Program-made: the position numbers and the translations under genes
Assembly (NCBI GenBank): GCA_003427395.1
Contig: BFEA01000124.1
Span: 4,014 to 63,636 of the forward strand
Reading direction: 5' to 3'
DNA: 59,623 bases
Origin: Chara braunii
Lineage: Eukaryota > Streptophyta > Charophyceae > Charales > Characeae
The notes under the pieces: generated by a model
Told to the model about the DNA's origin: nothing
Database searches by the model: none
Seen by the model: the letters and a program-made list of their open reading frames with translations, nothing else
Shown here: positions 31,401 to 44,984 of the stretch, one piece after another
Numbering within the stretch: the first letter of the stretch is position 1
Layout: each line of letters starts with the position of its first letter

Positions 31401-33879
31401 AGAGGGCCCTTTTAAATTTTCAGCACCTGAGGGCCCCGCAATGTCGGCCGGAACGCAGCCGTAGCTTGGTAAAAACAGAAGTCAACTGTCGGAGTCGCTC
31501 CCTGACGAGCTCCTAGTTCGCAACAACAACCTCTCTTATTGCCACTTAGTCACTCCCCCAGACTGTAGTCGCTATGCGCCCTCTCCCCCATGCTCAAGTA
31601 GGCATACAACATTTGTCCTCCGGTATCGTGCGCCCAGGAGCCGGTGCTCAGCCACCTGCGCGGTCTGCAATTTGCAGCACAACGCCCACCATGCAATCTG
31701 CGGTCTCCCCTCCCTTCTCTTTTTTCGGCCTCTCACTTCAAAATCCACCGTATGGGCGACTACGGTACTGGAAAGGAAGCCGAGCGATACAATAAGGGCA
31801 AGTGACGAGGCAGGGGCCACCATGATTAACGCCTCGCCCCGGCAGCAACATATGGATTACGGTGATACCGCGGAAAGTATGACCGCAAAACGCACAACTC
31901 ATCCCTACAAACTCAGAGGTGACGCGGCGAGCTGGTTTATAATTCTAATACAGTCTCGCTCAGTTCTACACAGCCCGCTCCATCTGCCCAGTTCGTCTGC
32001 TGGGTTGCGAGGTCATTGTTTTATCCTCTCAGATGCCGACCTCCTTTCTGTCACACTTTCTTCTGCCCCTTTTCAGACTGCTCTCATTCTCTTACTAAGC
32101 TCTGCCTGTATCTGACCGTACTTACAGCCAGATTTAGCTTGCTCGTAATGATCACTGGCTTAAAACAGGTAGGTCCCACCCCTCCCCCTATAAATGAACA
32201 GATACATTCCAGTTGCGAGATCTCCCCCGTGCGCTGCCTGTTGTATCAACCCAGGCTATTCCACTTACCTACAGGCAAAGCTGATGCCTCCATCATACTC
32301 CCATCACCCCAAAACCCCTGTTTCACTTCCCCTCATCCAATCCTATTAAGAATCGAGCGAGGTATCGCTCCTTTCCTCCCTGTCGTAGCCACCCCCCATT
32401 ATCTCTCCGCGCAGTCATTTTTCCATTTAACTTCTATCCCACAGGCCCAGTTTCAAAACTGACATCGTCATTGGGCTCGCCCCCTTTCAAAACCTCCATC
32501 CTGCAACTTATCCCGCTCGAATCCATCGAGGATCGAGCGGGATTTAAGATTTTTCATTTCTACCTTCTCTTCCTCCTGTTAGTCACCACGCATGACTTTT
32601 TCTGCCTAACTCTTACCTTACTAACTCCTTACTAATTCCGACTTCATATTCGGGTTCGCTGGCCTTGAAAACCCTAGTTTAGTCTTTCTCCCCCCTTGAT
32701 CCTATCATGAATCGAGTAACACCTGGATCCCTCGTTCCCACCATCTACTTTATCCGCCATAACTCAGCTTACTAATTTTTCTACTAACCTCCTTTTCTAC
32801 TAACTTAAGGCCAAAACTAACATCACGACCATGCTCGCCCGGGGCAAGAACCCCGAAATCGCGTCCTCCCTCACTCAAAACCATCGAGGAACGAGGGAGC
32901 TAGGTGTCTTCCGAGTCCATCCCGTCATTGCTCCCCCTCTCCATCGCCATGTCCGCCCGCCTGTATTCTGCGCGGCTTCATGGCCAGGTTCAGCCCCGCT
33001 GCCCCACTTCGCTGCCTGGCCCTCAACCCTCCCGTCGTCAGTTTCGCTCTGGCCGGTAAGCACCCGACTCAGGGCGTACTCACATAGCGGTGGCAATCTA
33101 GCAAAAATCTCCCGAATTTTTTTTCCCATGTTTGTTGAAATAGTGCCCCGCCCGCTGTTGCTCCGCGCTGCCTGGCCGAACCCACCGCCCGCTGCCTCTC
33201 TCCGCCCGTCATCTTCGACTCGTGGCGCATGCACCCCGTGCGGAACCGCGTCCGGGTGCATTCCCTTTCACGACGCCCGTATCTCGTGCCTCTGGCTGGC
33301 TCCGCCCCCTATTTTTTGTAGCACAGTGCCGCCCAACCAGCGGTCCTCCCACTCCTACCCACTGTACCCAGCACCGTCCGGCCAGCCCCGCCTTAGCGCC
33401 GTCGTTCTTCCGCCTTGCCTCGCTTTGCTGCCACCTGCGCAGCATCCGACCGCAGCGGCCCGCAATGCCCAACACAGTCCAATCAGACTGTATCTGGGCA
33501 ACAACCTACCGGGTGACCAATTTCTCCTGCCACTATACCTCACCCGATAAACAGAGCGGCCAGCTGGTTCCGTTGCCAGCCCGGCTACAGCCTTCCCTTG
33601 TCCGGCTCCACTCCGGCCGAGCCCATCACCACCTCGGGCCTGTAACGGCCAAGCCCCCCCTTTTACTATGACAGCTGGCCGCGAAACTAAGGTCGCGGCC
33701 TGCTGCAAAACTTAGCATATGCCCTTGTTGAGCCGGCCATATGCAGCCTTCGACGGTAGTAATAAATAGTCAAATGGGAATTTGGAATCCACGGTGCTCG
33801 TCGCGCCGCAGTCGATTCATGGTTGGCGGACGACGACAAAGATAGTTAAATACTTAGAAAACCTTAACCGCCATAGGCA
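28458..33879 (-). repeat. LTR, right copy (5' LTR in element orientation)
   Basis: Paired with 15727-22162. Strong similarity breaks at 33877, then weaker similarity to the other LTR seems to resume at about 34413-34690 after a ~550-bp insertion, so this LTR may run further. It contains a Nextera adapter at 30709-30746 where the other copy is continuous or differently rearranged. Confidence 0.8.
30709..30746. other. Nextera mate-pair junction adapter (assembly artefact)
   Basis: Same 38-bp palindrome as at 8060-8097. Translated on the minus strand it gives the tell-tale peptide SYTHLDVYKRQ seen in contaminated protein predictions. The two sides may therefore not be adjacent in the genome. 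Confidence 0.97.
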
Positions 33880-34899
33880 CACAGGTAAGGTTGGGATCTA
33901 GGGATTGAGCCCTGGTGTCTGCTTCTGTTGCTACAACAAGTGAAAACCGTTTCACAGTAGCGGACCATGTAACGACAGGTAAGTTCTCAACAGCTGCAGC
34001 TATCCTAAGGAAAACTTCAGATGAAGCCGGCTACCTTCGGTTCGATTAGTCTTTCGCCCCTATACCACCCTGTCGATGAACGATCCGCACGCTGCAGCAG
34101 CGCAGCAGCCTTAAATCTTCTGGCCCGCTCCGAATGCTCTCCAGCTCCTATCCTCTCCAGTCTATCGACGCTCCCCAAGTAGGAAGTGAGGGAAGCCACG
34201 ACCACGGACCCCACATACGTTGACCTTTCCAACCCTTTTTCAAGACGGGTGAGGCCGGGGAGTTCGGCTAACACCCAATACGTCGAACGGGTTAGCCAAG
34301 GAAAAAGACGTACACTCAAGGTCCTCGGCCGACCTTTAAAATCCGTACTTGGCCTGGTCGGAAAACACAAAAACAAAATAGAATAAAAATAAAATTTAAA
34401 ACCATCCCAAAGAGAAAAGCGAAAAACTAAGGGAACGGGGCGTGGAACTTACCGCGGCTCCTTTCCTCGGCCCTGCGAGGCGGGCCCGCGATCGGACTTT
34501 CGTGGCAAAACTAAGGGGGATAGTCCTGCGGGACCCTCAACCCCTCAGTCCTTCCAACGCTCCGCTGCTCCTCCACCGTCGCCGGCTAGCCTTGAACCTC
34601 GTACATTCTCTGTGTATGTTCAGTACCGTAACCAATAGGGCTAAGCCCAAGCCTGACGCCAGCCGGCGTGAAATCCTATATAAAACGGTGCCGCCCTGGA
34701 TTCTAAGGCCACAGTTTGACTTGGGTCTTACCTCTTACCTCTAGCCAGTCGCGTGACCATCGAACACTCACGCCGGCTTACCCGAGCCTTACCATAACCC
34801 TTATGGGCACTTCTTTGTTCGTTCCCAGGGACCCTATCTGGTCATCATTGTGCGTAGTGAGGAGCAAAGGGCCCAAGTTGTGAAGTCGTTTGTTGTATT
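33880..34899. other. Right flank of the LTR element; no gene
   Basis: 33880-34412 is not found elsewhere in the window. 34413-34690 shows gapped similarity to 22168-22400 (AAGGGGGATAGTCC, GGACCCTCAACCCC, CCGTAACC, GCTAAGCCCAAG in the same order). A TATA-like CCTATATAAAAC lies at 34675. Nothing coding is supported. Confidence 0.45.
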
Positions 34900-36790
<1,891 letters not shown>

Positions 36791-36876
36791 TGTAAATGAA
36801 TTCTTAATTACACATGACACAAGTTCAACCTCACGGGCCGTTGGTGAACTATGGACAAAACTATACGTATCCTCAA

Positions 36877-37650
36877 CTAGTCACAACACATATGCGATCC
36901 TATAGAACAAATGATGGATGCCAACTTGCATCTGATAGTGGGTATATGAATCTTCGATAAACGAAAAGACGGACGTAGTCCCCTAGCCAGAAAGGAAGCA
37001 AACATTAACATGAAAACCCCACAACTGGATCCGTCAACCTGCCTTGACACTCCTTTGACGAGAACTTTGAATCTCATGTTATCATACCTTTGGGGCAACG
37101 CTCTTATCATTGCCTCTTCATTCAGGTACTGCAGGACTGCTCTATACTCAGTTGAAGCAAATGAAGTTCCACACACTGCACTATAATAAGAATCAACGTA
37201 CTCTACAACTCTCTTTCTAAAATCTACCGTCAGAAGAGCCCAGTGTTCGTTGTCCTTGTCAATAGGGATGAACAACACGTCATATTCGAAAAGGTTGACA
37301 TCTTTCGTCCATCTTGTAATCCCTTTATAACCCTGAAGTAGCAATTTCGTGAAAAAGAAAGAAACAAAGTTGTACACTTTCGAAGAAGATACACAACAGT
37401 TCCTAATGAGCAGGGCCAAGTAAAAGGTCACGATCTCATCGTTCAGCTCACCGCCTCTGTCCAACAAGGTATCCATATCTCGAACCCTAACAACCAAGTT
37501 CTCCACTGGCATGCGAGTCACAATCATCGTTGGAGATAAGCGAGAATGTACAAGGTTGTTTAACAACTTCGACAACTTTCCCTCACTTCTTCCAGCGCTC
37601 GGTGCGCTCATGTCGGTTGCACACACCAACCAAGCAACACGCATGACCAT
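36877..37650 (-). CDS. Ulp1/SENP-type cysteine protease (peptidase C48) domain protein, 257 aa
   Basis: Catalytic residues are in the classical order: His136 in EHWALLTVD, Asp153 in VEYVDSYY, Gln204 and Cys210 in QVDGSSCGVFML. The family N-terminal box is present as LNDEIVTFYLALL (69-81). Ulp1 proteases process or remove SUMO or related modifiers; in plants many Ulp1-like copies are carried by transposons (for example some MULE and CACTA families). Start chosen at the ATG at 37650, but codons 1-20 look weak and a true start may lie in the upstream ORF 37683-38009 through an intron. No TIRs were found around it, so host gene versus transposon cargo stays open. No frameshift interrupts the domain. 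Confidence 0.8.
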   Translation of the reverse strand: MVMRVAWLVCATDMSAPSAGRSEGKLSKLLNNLVHSRLSPTMIVTRMPVENLVVRVRDMDTLLDRGGELNDEIVTFYLALLIRNCCVSSSKVYNFVSFFFTKLLLQGYKGITRWTKDVNLFEYDVLFIPIDKDNEHWALLTVDFRKRVVEYVDSYYSAVCGTSFASTEYRAVLQYLNEEAMIRALPQRYDNMRFKVLVKGVSRQVDGSSCGVFMLMFASFLARGLRPSFRLSKIHIPTIRCKLASIICSIGSHMCCD

Positions 37651-37682
37651 GAGAAGAATGATACCCTAACTATCCAAGCCGC

Positions 37683-38009
37683 CTAATTCTTTGTTTTTAG
37701 TACTAAAAGCATCATAAATCTGAACCCCCTACTCGTCGTTCTTTCAAAGTACGGCTCAGGTTCAGAAACAGGAGAAACTGTGAACTTCTTGCAAACTCTC
37801 ATATGCAACTTCTTAACTCTTTTAACACTCATACCAGCCGCTTTTACAATTTTCATATCTCTTGGGGACAATTGCGGCACTCTCGTCTTCGTGAGATATT
37901 CCTCCGACTTTCTCCGTACAGCACACGAAGGAGATAACCGACATGTACAACAAATGAAGAAACATAATTTTCTTCCCCTATTTCTATTGCAATTTAGTTC
38001 TGTATCCAT
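37683..38009 (-). CDS. Possible upstream exon of the Ulp1-like gene, 108 aa
   Basis: Basic, non-repetitive peptide (KSEEYLTKTRVPQLSPRDMKIVKAAGMSVKRVKKLHMRVCKKF near its middle) immediately upstream on the same strand, ending 33 bp before the protease ORF. I see no clean splice donor/acceptor pair. It may encode the N-terminal part of the protease or be chance. Confidence 0.3.
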   Translation of the reverse strand: MDTELNCNRNRGRKLCFFICCTCRLSPSCAVRRKSEEYLTKTRVPQLSPRDMKIVKAAGMSVKRVKKLHMRVCKKFTVSPVSEPEPYFERTTSRGFRFMMLLVLKTKN

Positions 38010-38024
38010 GGACTGCTACTGATG

Positions 38025-40855
38025 TAAATTGCTATTTCCACTGCTGTTGTTGTTTAACTCCAGTTTCCACTGTTGCTACTGCCTCTAACGTTGCTGCTAC
38101 TCTCCTTTTCTTTGTTGTTGTCTCGTGGTCTTTTATCTACTGCTGATGTCACTACTGTCACTAAGCCCTAATCAGATGGTGATGTGGCAATGTTGCAGCC
38201 TCTGTTGCCGATGTTGTTGCGCTAAGATGTTGCACATTGTTGTTGTTGCCACTGTTGCTGTCACTGTTGTCCCTTGCTGCTGCCTCCACTGTTGTTGATG
38301 TTGCTGCTCTTAGTTGTTGTCCCTAGTGCTGCTAATGTCACTGTTGATGTCCTTAAACGGCCACTACTGCTGTTGTTGGCTTTGCTCGTCCTTCTGCCAC
38401 TTATGCTGCTACGACCTCTGCCGGTTTTGCTGCTGTCGCAACGTGGTTGTTTTTGCCTCTGCTTTTGTCCAGTCCAAAATCTGCATCAGTTTAGGATAAA
38501 TTTTCGGTGAGTTGCTAGTGTCGAAGAGTGTTTACTTCACGGGTTGACAGTATGTTTTCCTTTATGTGAACTACTATCAGACCCATTTTTTTATTCTCCT
38601 TCGGTTTTCATATGTTCGTCTGTTTGTCAAAGTAGTTATATGATAACCAACGATTAACCTTAGAAGTTACAAAACATCTTTCTCAGTTGTTACTTTTTGG
38701 TAGGATAATGAGACATTTCACAGGGTCAGTTTAATCCGACCTTTGCCTCTTTCTGTTTTGAGATGCCACTTTTTGGCAGGATAGTGAGACATTTCACAGA
38801 TACTTCTCAGTCGCCTCTTTTTGACAGGACAATACATTGTTCCTGGTTGACATCACACTTTGCACTACGAGACACTTTCGATTTTAAGCCATTTTTGCGG
38901 ACTATATTGAGTGTTTTTTTTTTCTTAATCATTACATCTGTTTAAGATTTTTGCTACCTTCAGAACTAAATGTTTACGCGAGCTTCAAACCTAACGAGTT
39001 TATTATGTCGGGTTATCAAATTTGATTGGACTTCACCCGTATCACAAAATTTCGGATTGTCGGGTTATCAAATTTTCGACCCCCAACGAGAAATGTTGTG
39101 GTTCATCCTGATATGCATGTGCTCGTTTCATTCTGTCTGAACCTGGGCAGATTCTGTAGTACAATCCCTCCCATAAATCTATTTGACTTCACAGAGTTGC
39201 TACTCATGTTTGGTCTTCCTCTTCTTCCTCTGGTGGAATGCAAAAATCTTATCTTGAATATGCCTTCAGGCTTGCGCCAATGTTTGTTTCAGGGGTCACT
39301 GGGCAATAAAACCTACTTCCCACTAACTTGTTTATGCATAGCATCTCATCTGATTAGCGTTGTGTCAAACTCCCCAACAAACACTGAGATAGGGTGGTAG
39401 AGTCAACTGAGATCGGGCTTGATGAAACCTTGTTGTCTTTGTAACCCCTGGTGCTGCGATATAGTCTTATATCCACTGGTGTTGTGATATAGTCATATAT
39501 CCACTACTGTTGCAATTAGTCCTAAATCCAGCAGTGCAGCGATAGAGTCCTTTCTCCACCGGTGTTGTGATATAGTCCTATATCCACTACTTTTGCGATT
39601 TAGTCCTAAATCCAGCAGTGCTGCGATACAGTCCTACATCCACCGATTCTGCTTTGTAGTCTTATATCCACCGTGCTGTGATAAAGTTATATTTTCACTG
39701 GTGCTGCAATTTAAACCTAAATCCAATACTGATGCGATTTAGGTTTGTATTCACCACCGCTGTTTTTTTAGTCCTCTGTCCACTACTCCTGCTGTAAATT
39801 CCTATTTCCACTGCCGCTGCTATTTAAGTCCTGTATCCACTGTTGTTGTTGCCTCTAATGTTGCTGCTACTCTCATTTTATTGGTTGCTGTATCTTGTTT
39901 TTTTATCTATTGTTGTTACTACTATTGTCGCTAAGCCATTAATCGGGTGGTGGTGTGGCAATGTTGCTGCCACTGTTGCCGATGTTGCTGCACTTAGATG
40001 TTGCCCTTGCTGCCGTTGCCACTATTGCTCTCCTTGAACCACTTCTTCTGCTTGTTGCCGCCACTGTTTCTGATGTTGCTGCATTTAGTTGTTGCCCCTA
40101 GTATTGTCGTTATCACTGTTGCCACTATTGTTGTCCTTAAACGGCTATTGCTGTTGTTGTTGCCACGACTATTGTTGTTGGCTTTGTTCGTCCTTCTGCC
40201 ACTGATGCTGCGACAACTTCTGCCGCTTTTGCCGTCGCCGCCGCTTTGTTGTTCCTGGCGCTGTTGTTGTTCCCGCCTCTGCCATTGTTAATGCTAGCGC
40301 TGTAGAAGTAGGTAAGCTCTTGGTAGGACAAATTTTCGGTGAGTTGCTAGTCTCCAAGAATGTTTACTTTAGGGTTTTACAACAGTTCGTTTTCCTTTCT
40401 TTGAACTACTGCTAGGCTCAGTTTTTGATTCCACTTCGGTTTTCAAATGTTCGTTTGTTTGTCAAAGTAGTTAGTATGGTAACCAACGATTAGCCAAAGA
40501 AGTTACAAACCATACTTCTCATTCACTACTTTTTGGCAATAAAATTAGACATTTCGCAGGGCCTGTTTTGTCCGAGCCTTACCTCTTTATGTTTTGAGAT
40601 GCCATTTTTGGCAGGATGGTGAGACATTTCACAAATATTTCTCAGTCGCCTTTTTTTGGCATGAATGTTCATTATTTCTGGTGGACATCACACTTTGCAG
40701 TACGAGACACTTTGGATTTTAGCCATCTTTGCGGGTTGCATTGGCTGTCCTTGTTTACAATGATTCCAAATAGTACTTTTGTGTTCCACTTCTCTTTTAA
40801 GATTTTTGCTACCTTCAGAGCTAAATGTTTACTCCAGCTTCAAACCTAGCGACTT
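38025..40855. repeat. TTG/CTG-rich direct duplication, ~1 kb arms offset by ~1.8 kb
   Basis: 38025-39000 matches 39790-40855: both start with CTG(A/C)TGTAAATTNCTATTTCCACTG, carry TTGCTGCTACTCTC, long TTG/CTG runs, AAATTTTCGGTGAGTTGCTAGT (38500 and 40327) and GCTTCAAACCTA at the end. Identity is imperfect. The ~790 bp between holds a minisatellite (39455-39775) built on ATATAGTC(C/T)TATATCCACTG. Frames inside are poly-Leu or poly-Ala artefacts. The direct-repeat layout could be old LTRs of an unknown element, but no priming site was found. Confidence 0.7.
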
Positions 40856-41906
40856 TTTGATTTCCGTGTTTGTGTCATCTCGAGATCTACTTCTGATTTC
40901 AACTTGCAAGACGTCAAGCACATAACTGACAGACAAACGGAAGTTTCGCACATTGTTTCCACTTTCTTGTGAGAGCAACCATTTTTGCATAAGTTTTCTA
41001 CATTGTTTTACAACAGAAAGGACATCTATTGCTTCATAGCGTACTTGTTGCTTTCGTTGTTCTAGGAGAGACAACGGCGAGGTCGGCTTATAGGACTATA
41101 AGCTTGACCTGTAGTGTTTTTGCAAAAATTCTCATTTTGCACAACCCTGACAATAGTTATCAAGGATCTTCTTAACAACTCTTTAGATGGGATGCAACTT
41201 CACATTCTCTTCTGTCGTCAACCTGAAAAGACATTTTCCACCTACATTTTATGATAAATAATAAAACGATTAGACGGAAGGAAAACGCTCACGAGACTAC
41301 TGAAAAAAGAAATGTCAATCTCTCTTTCAATGGTTCAGGGGCAGAATCGTAGGGTAAGCCAAAACCCAACGCGAATTACCAAATAGAAATACAAAAAACA
41401 ATTGCATCTTCCTATGTTTTTTGGGATATTCATTCTCGTTCACTGAAAGTTTACCGAAAACGTTATAAGAGTTATCGAAAACTTTCAACAAACTTGTGTG
41501 GCGAAGGATGGGTTATATCGAAGGCGGGGTTCTTAAAGTTTATCGGGGTGCCTGCTCCTTGTTTACGGGCCATAGTGGCCCCAGTGAGGCTTTTTCACAA
41601 CTATGTCAGATTGCGCGAAGTACCACCGTCCAAGACATTACTACTAAAAAGTGAGTTCAGAACACCCTAATTAATGAACAAAGCATCCACTACGGAATTC
41701 AGTTAAACCACTAGTAATTCCAGAATCTCACTGTTGCAGACGAAGAGGACAATCAAAATAGCAGTCAAAGAAGTGGTCGAAGCAGCAGTTAGCACATGAT
41801 ACCCAAGGATCTCTGTGATGTAGTAGTATCATCGCCCCCGACATTGCTTTTCCAGAAGTAGAAGGTCCTCTAAGACCACGGGGTTCAACTTCCTGCACCG
41901 AGGTGT
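40856..41906. other. No supported gene
   Basis: Holds a minus-strand frame of 81 codons (40829-41074) without recognised domain, a TTATAGGACTATAA motif at 41091-41104, and a stretch (41420-41560) with GTGTGGCGAAGGA and repeated GAAAACTTT/AAAGTTTAC segments, perhaps a MITE relic. Confidence 0.4.
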
Positions 41907-42461
41907 GTGCCTAGACCCCTCGGTATGCGATGTCTAAAAGGATGGCCGATTTCTTACATTATTGTTCGCAGAAATCATAATGTGGGTCACCATGCCTCTC
42001 ACGTCGCGGTCAGGGTGTCAAAGGCATTGGACAATGATTTAAATGTAATACTTCGCATTGGCAGCAATGGGGATGAAGAGGAGGAAGACGATGATGAGGA
42101 TGAAGAGGAGGAAGAGGACAGAGAGGATAGAGAGGGGGAGAGGAATCAAGATGGAGTGTTGGAGGACGAGGAGGATGGAAGCGAGGATGAAGAGGAGGAC
42201 GAAGAGGAGGATGAAGATGAGATGGAGATACCGGAGGGGGGGCAAAGGCATGGAGACGACGTGGGTGAGGGAGAGAATACGGAGGAAGAAGGAGAGGAAA
42301 TGGGAGAGGAAGAGCAGACAAAGGAGGACAAAGATGAGGACAGAGAGAAGGGCAGAGAGGAAGATAGACAAGAGGACAAAGAGGAGGACAGAGAAGAGGG
42401 AAAAGAAAAGGAGGGAGAAGATGGGGAGCGGGAGATGGGGAGAGTTTTGTGTGACATGTAG
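41907..42461 (+). CDS. Glu/Asp-rich low-complexity ORF (184 aa), doubtful
   Basis: The first ~50 residues are ordinary (RCLKGWPISYIIVRRNHN...), the rest is a Glu/Asp/Arg/Lys run produced by GAGGA-rich DNA (42065-42440). All frames across the purine tract stay open on both strands, so openness is not evidence of coding. Acidic tails occur in nuclear proteins, but nothing here identifies one. I lean towards simple-sequence DNA. Confidence 0.2.
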   Translation: MPRPLGMRCLKGWPISYIIVRRNHNVGHHASHVAVRVSKALDNDLNVILRIGSNGDEEEEDDDEDEEEEEDREDREGERNQDGVLEDEEDGSEDEEEDEEEDEDEMEIPEGGQRHGDDVGEGENTEEEGEEMGEEEQTKEDKDEDREKGREEDRQEDKEEDREEGKEKEGEDGEREMGRVLCDM

Positions 42462-42977
42462 TTGTTGAGGACTGTTATTCTCAAACTTCATGGTGAGTGG
42501 AAAAGCAAATTTGTTGTAGCTTATGAGCCCTCGCAACAGTTTGTGAAGGAAGTGGAGGATGAGCATCAATACATCCGCACTCGTTGAAAAGAAAGACAAA
42601 ACCTGAGATGCCGGGAAATCAACACGAATTATCTTTTCAGACCATGTAACAGACCAAAATTGGAATGTCTTTTCAAAGGTGCAGAATATTGATGGGTTTC
42701 TTCTTGAAGGTGCGTTATGCAATCGGCAACTTGTTCACAAAATCCTAACACAAGGACATCAAAATATCATTCTAAGTTTTTGTTTTGTGGTGAGCTCGCA
42801 TAGCATGAGAGGGTGGATGGTGATCTTTGGAAAGAACTCTGCATAGCCCACTTGAAGAGATTCAGAGGTCTTTCCAAAGGAAGGCGTGATTGACTCCTCA
42901 TTGTCGCATCTCCTTTCGACCTCGAAGACGATTATTGCTTAGATGTGGATAAAGAGTGTGACTTTGATGACTTCAAT
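42462..42977. other. No supported gene
   Basis: Ordinary-composition spacer between the purine-rich tract and the second foldback element. Short frames only. Confidence 0.4.
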
Positions 42978-43497
42978 AGAAAAATTTCCACGAGAAATGA
43001 AAGTTGAAAAAACATTCCATAAAAAAAAAAATCCTTCATATTTATGAATTATCATTTCAATGTTCGTTCAACTCTAAAATTTACAGTTTTATTTGATAAA
43101 TTCCCGTCTAAATATGAGCATTCCCTTTCAACTACATCTATTTGTTCAAGATGGAATGAAAGTCTGGACGACTTTATGAAATATTTTAATTAAACTTTCA
43201 TCCTATTACAACAAATATCTTCTAATTTATATTGGATTAACCTGTTTATGACTGAAAATCCTTACTTAGAATGAAAGTCCGATCAAAATATTTCATGAAC
43301 TCATCCAGACTTCCATTCGATCTTTAGCATGCAGTTCAAATAAGAAGGGATACCCCATTCTTGGAAGAAAAGTTTTAAAGCAAAAACAAAAATTTAAAAA
43401 TTTGAATGATATTTTTTAAGATTGAATGAAAAATTTAAATTTAGAATGCAATTCTACTATAGAATGATTATTCAATTTTGGAAAATTTTTCTGTTGT
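42978..43497. mobile_element. Foldback MITE-like element, copy 2 (about 520 bp)
   Basis: Second copy of 14650-15176, same orientation, with scattered substitutions and small indels. Its outer ends pair better than in copy 1 (AATAGAAAAATTTCC and GGAAAATTTTTCTGTT). The internal arms AAGATGGAATGAAAGTCTGG and CCAGACTTCCATTCGATCT are conserved. Confidence 0.75.
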
Positions 43498-43549
43498 TAG
43501 CTTATATCGAAGAGGACAAAGACGAATGGGGTATGAATAATGGTTACAA

Positions 43550-43912
43550 ATGGAAGATTATGGTGATCTCCCGTCCTCCTGCAGCAAGGGGTGGCCAGCA
43601 AACACATCGGGAATGAACAGCGCGAGCGGCATGTGCAATCTCAAAGCGGATGACAAAGCTTGGGGAAATTGTCGGAAAAAGCAAATAGAAGAAATTGGTT
43701 CTCGCATATATGAGCCCGAGTTCAATGAAGGCATGAACAAAGTCGACGTCATCAATGACGTGCAGACCGCACACTGCACGATCAGGAGATGGCTCTTAAT
43801 GAATGTACATCTGAAGACTGCGGAAGCGGTGCACATCATCTGTCGACTCCCGAGTAGTCTGCAGCAACCCTCCACATGGAAGCGGATCGCCGAGAAAGCC
43901 AACGTGGATTGA
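43550..43912 (+). pseudogene. Decayed ORF of unknown family, 120 codons
   Basis: Non-repetitive peptide with a helical C-terminal half (MNKVDVINDVQTAHCTIRRW, then LKTAEAVHIICRLPSSLQQP). Not recognised. Together with 44202-44666 and 46046-46830 on the same strand it may be part of one broken gene or a repeat-family ORF. Stops separate the pieces. Confidence 0.3.
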
Positions 43913-44201
43913 TTTCTTGTGATGCCATCAGTTTTGAAGTATGTTTTGAAGCAATACGCTGTGCAATAGTACACGCCATACGATGCTTCCAAACGGAAAC
44001 GAGTAACTACGCCACAACGCAAGTCAAAGCCTTATCATAATGTGCACATGTTAGAAAAAATTCGCAAAGGAATATAGTTTACGCACATGAGACTCTTTTC
44101 CCTGCCCATTCCCCAGCAAGGCCTTGAAGGTCATAACTGACCGAATGGTGTGCCTTTCCCTGTGTCTTTCCGTGCAAGACTTTTCTGCATTGTAAGACAA
44201 G

Positions 44202-44219
44202 TTGTGTATGAGTAAGTCC

Positions 44220-44250
<31 letters not shown>

Positions 44251-44666
44251 CATTGTTGGTTCCACAAAACTTCTCCTTGGTTGAGAAGTTCAAGTGTTGG
44301 CGGCAAGTGTTCGTAGAGAAGGGTTTCAAAAAGACGGCGGACACAAAGCAAGCTTGTTTGAAGGAGCTCGGACTTAGACCTGAAAAGAAGTTGCTCCAGA
44401 GAACTAATCCGTTGCTGCAGGTCGGAATGCACTCCAAAGAGGTTTGGGAACTGCAACTCAAGATTTTTGAACTTTGGGGGAAGGGGGAGTGTCTGGACCA
44501 AAAGATGAAGGTCCCTTCAACGAAAAAGTCCAAACTGCGGAAGGGCGACATTGACTATGCTACCTCAGAAAGCAGGAGCCATCTCCCGAAATGTATGACG
44601 AGATATTCCGAAGTCTCTATAATAAGCTTTCGATCTTCCAGTTACAAAACATTGCGCCGATTTTGA
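44202..44666 (+). pseudogene. Decayed ORF with internal poly-A tract, 154 codons
   Basis: The N-terminal Lys run comes from a 29-base poly-A (44222-44250) and is probably not native. Downstream residues look protein-like (KKLLQRTNPLLQVGMHSKEV, then WELQLKIFELWGKGECLDQK). Family unknown. The next frame (44591-44899) is also open and hydrophobic ([20 protein letters not shown]) but without other support. Confidence 0.25.
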
Positions 44667-44984
44667 TTTTTTTGTGGAGGATAACCCTGTACTACAAGAC
44701 CCCGTATTGGCTATACATCCTCCTTGTATTTATGCAGGATACATTGCCAGTACTTTTTATTTTTTATGTGTATCCGAAACTCAAAAAAAAAAAAGTTGCG
44801 GCAGCGCGTGAAATCAAGGAATGTGGGAAGCTGAAAGATCACACAAAACCTGCACTAAAAAAAAGTAATGCTTTAAAAAGAGCGTGGTTCATCAGATGAA
44901 ATAAACTCACAAAATAATTGGAGATACCACAAGCTGATACCATATAACCTAATTGGTACAAGTAGAATAAGCAATAACCCTTAA

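Larger units (their letters stand above)
15727..33879 (-). mobile_element. Giant LTR retrotransposon without visible pol (LARD-like)
   Basis: Two direct repeats of at least 5.4 kb (15727-22162 and 28458-33879) bracket about 6.3 kb. Immediately inside the right repeat, 28438-28455 read on the minus strand matches 15 of 18 bases of the tRNA-Asp primer site used by many plant Ty3/gypsy elements, so the element runs on the minus strand. Gag-type ORFs follow at 27198-25738. I find no protease, RT, RNase H or integrase, which fits a large retrotransposon derivative mobilised in trans. Diagonal homology of the two LTRs is broken by several large indels, so the copy is not recent. No purine tract or convincing 5-bp target duplication could be assigned, and the outer boundaries are provisional. 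Confidence 0.75.

Noticed and set aside
32831-33550. 239-codon plus-strand ORF
   Set aside because: Lies in the LTR, and the matching region of the other LTR (21139 onwards) does not keep the frame. GC-rich composition explains its length.
42010-42722. 227-codon minus-strand ORF opposite the purine tract
   Set aside because: Leu/Phe/Ser-rich complement of GAGGA repeats; not a membrane protein.
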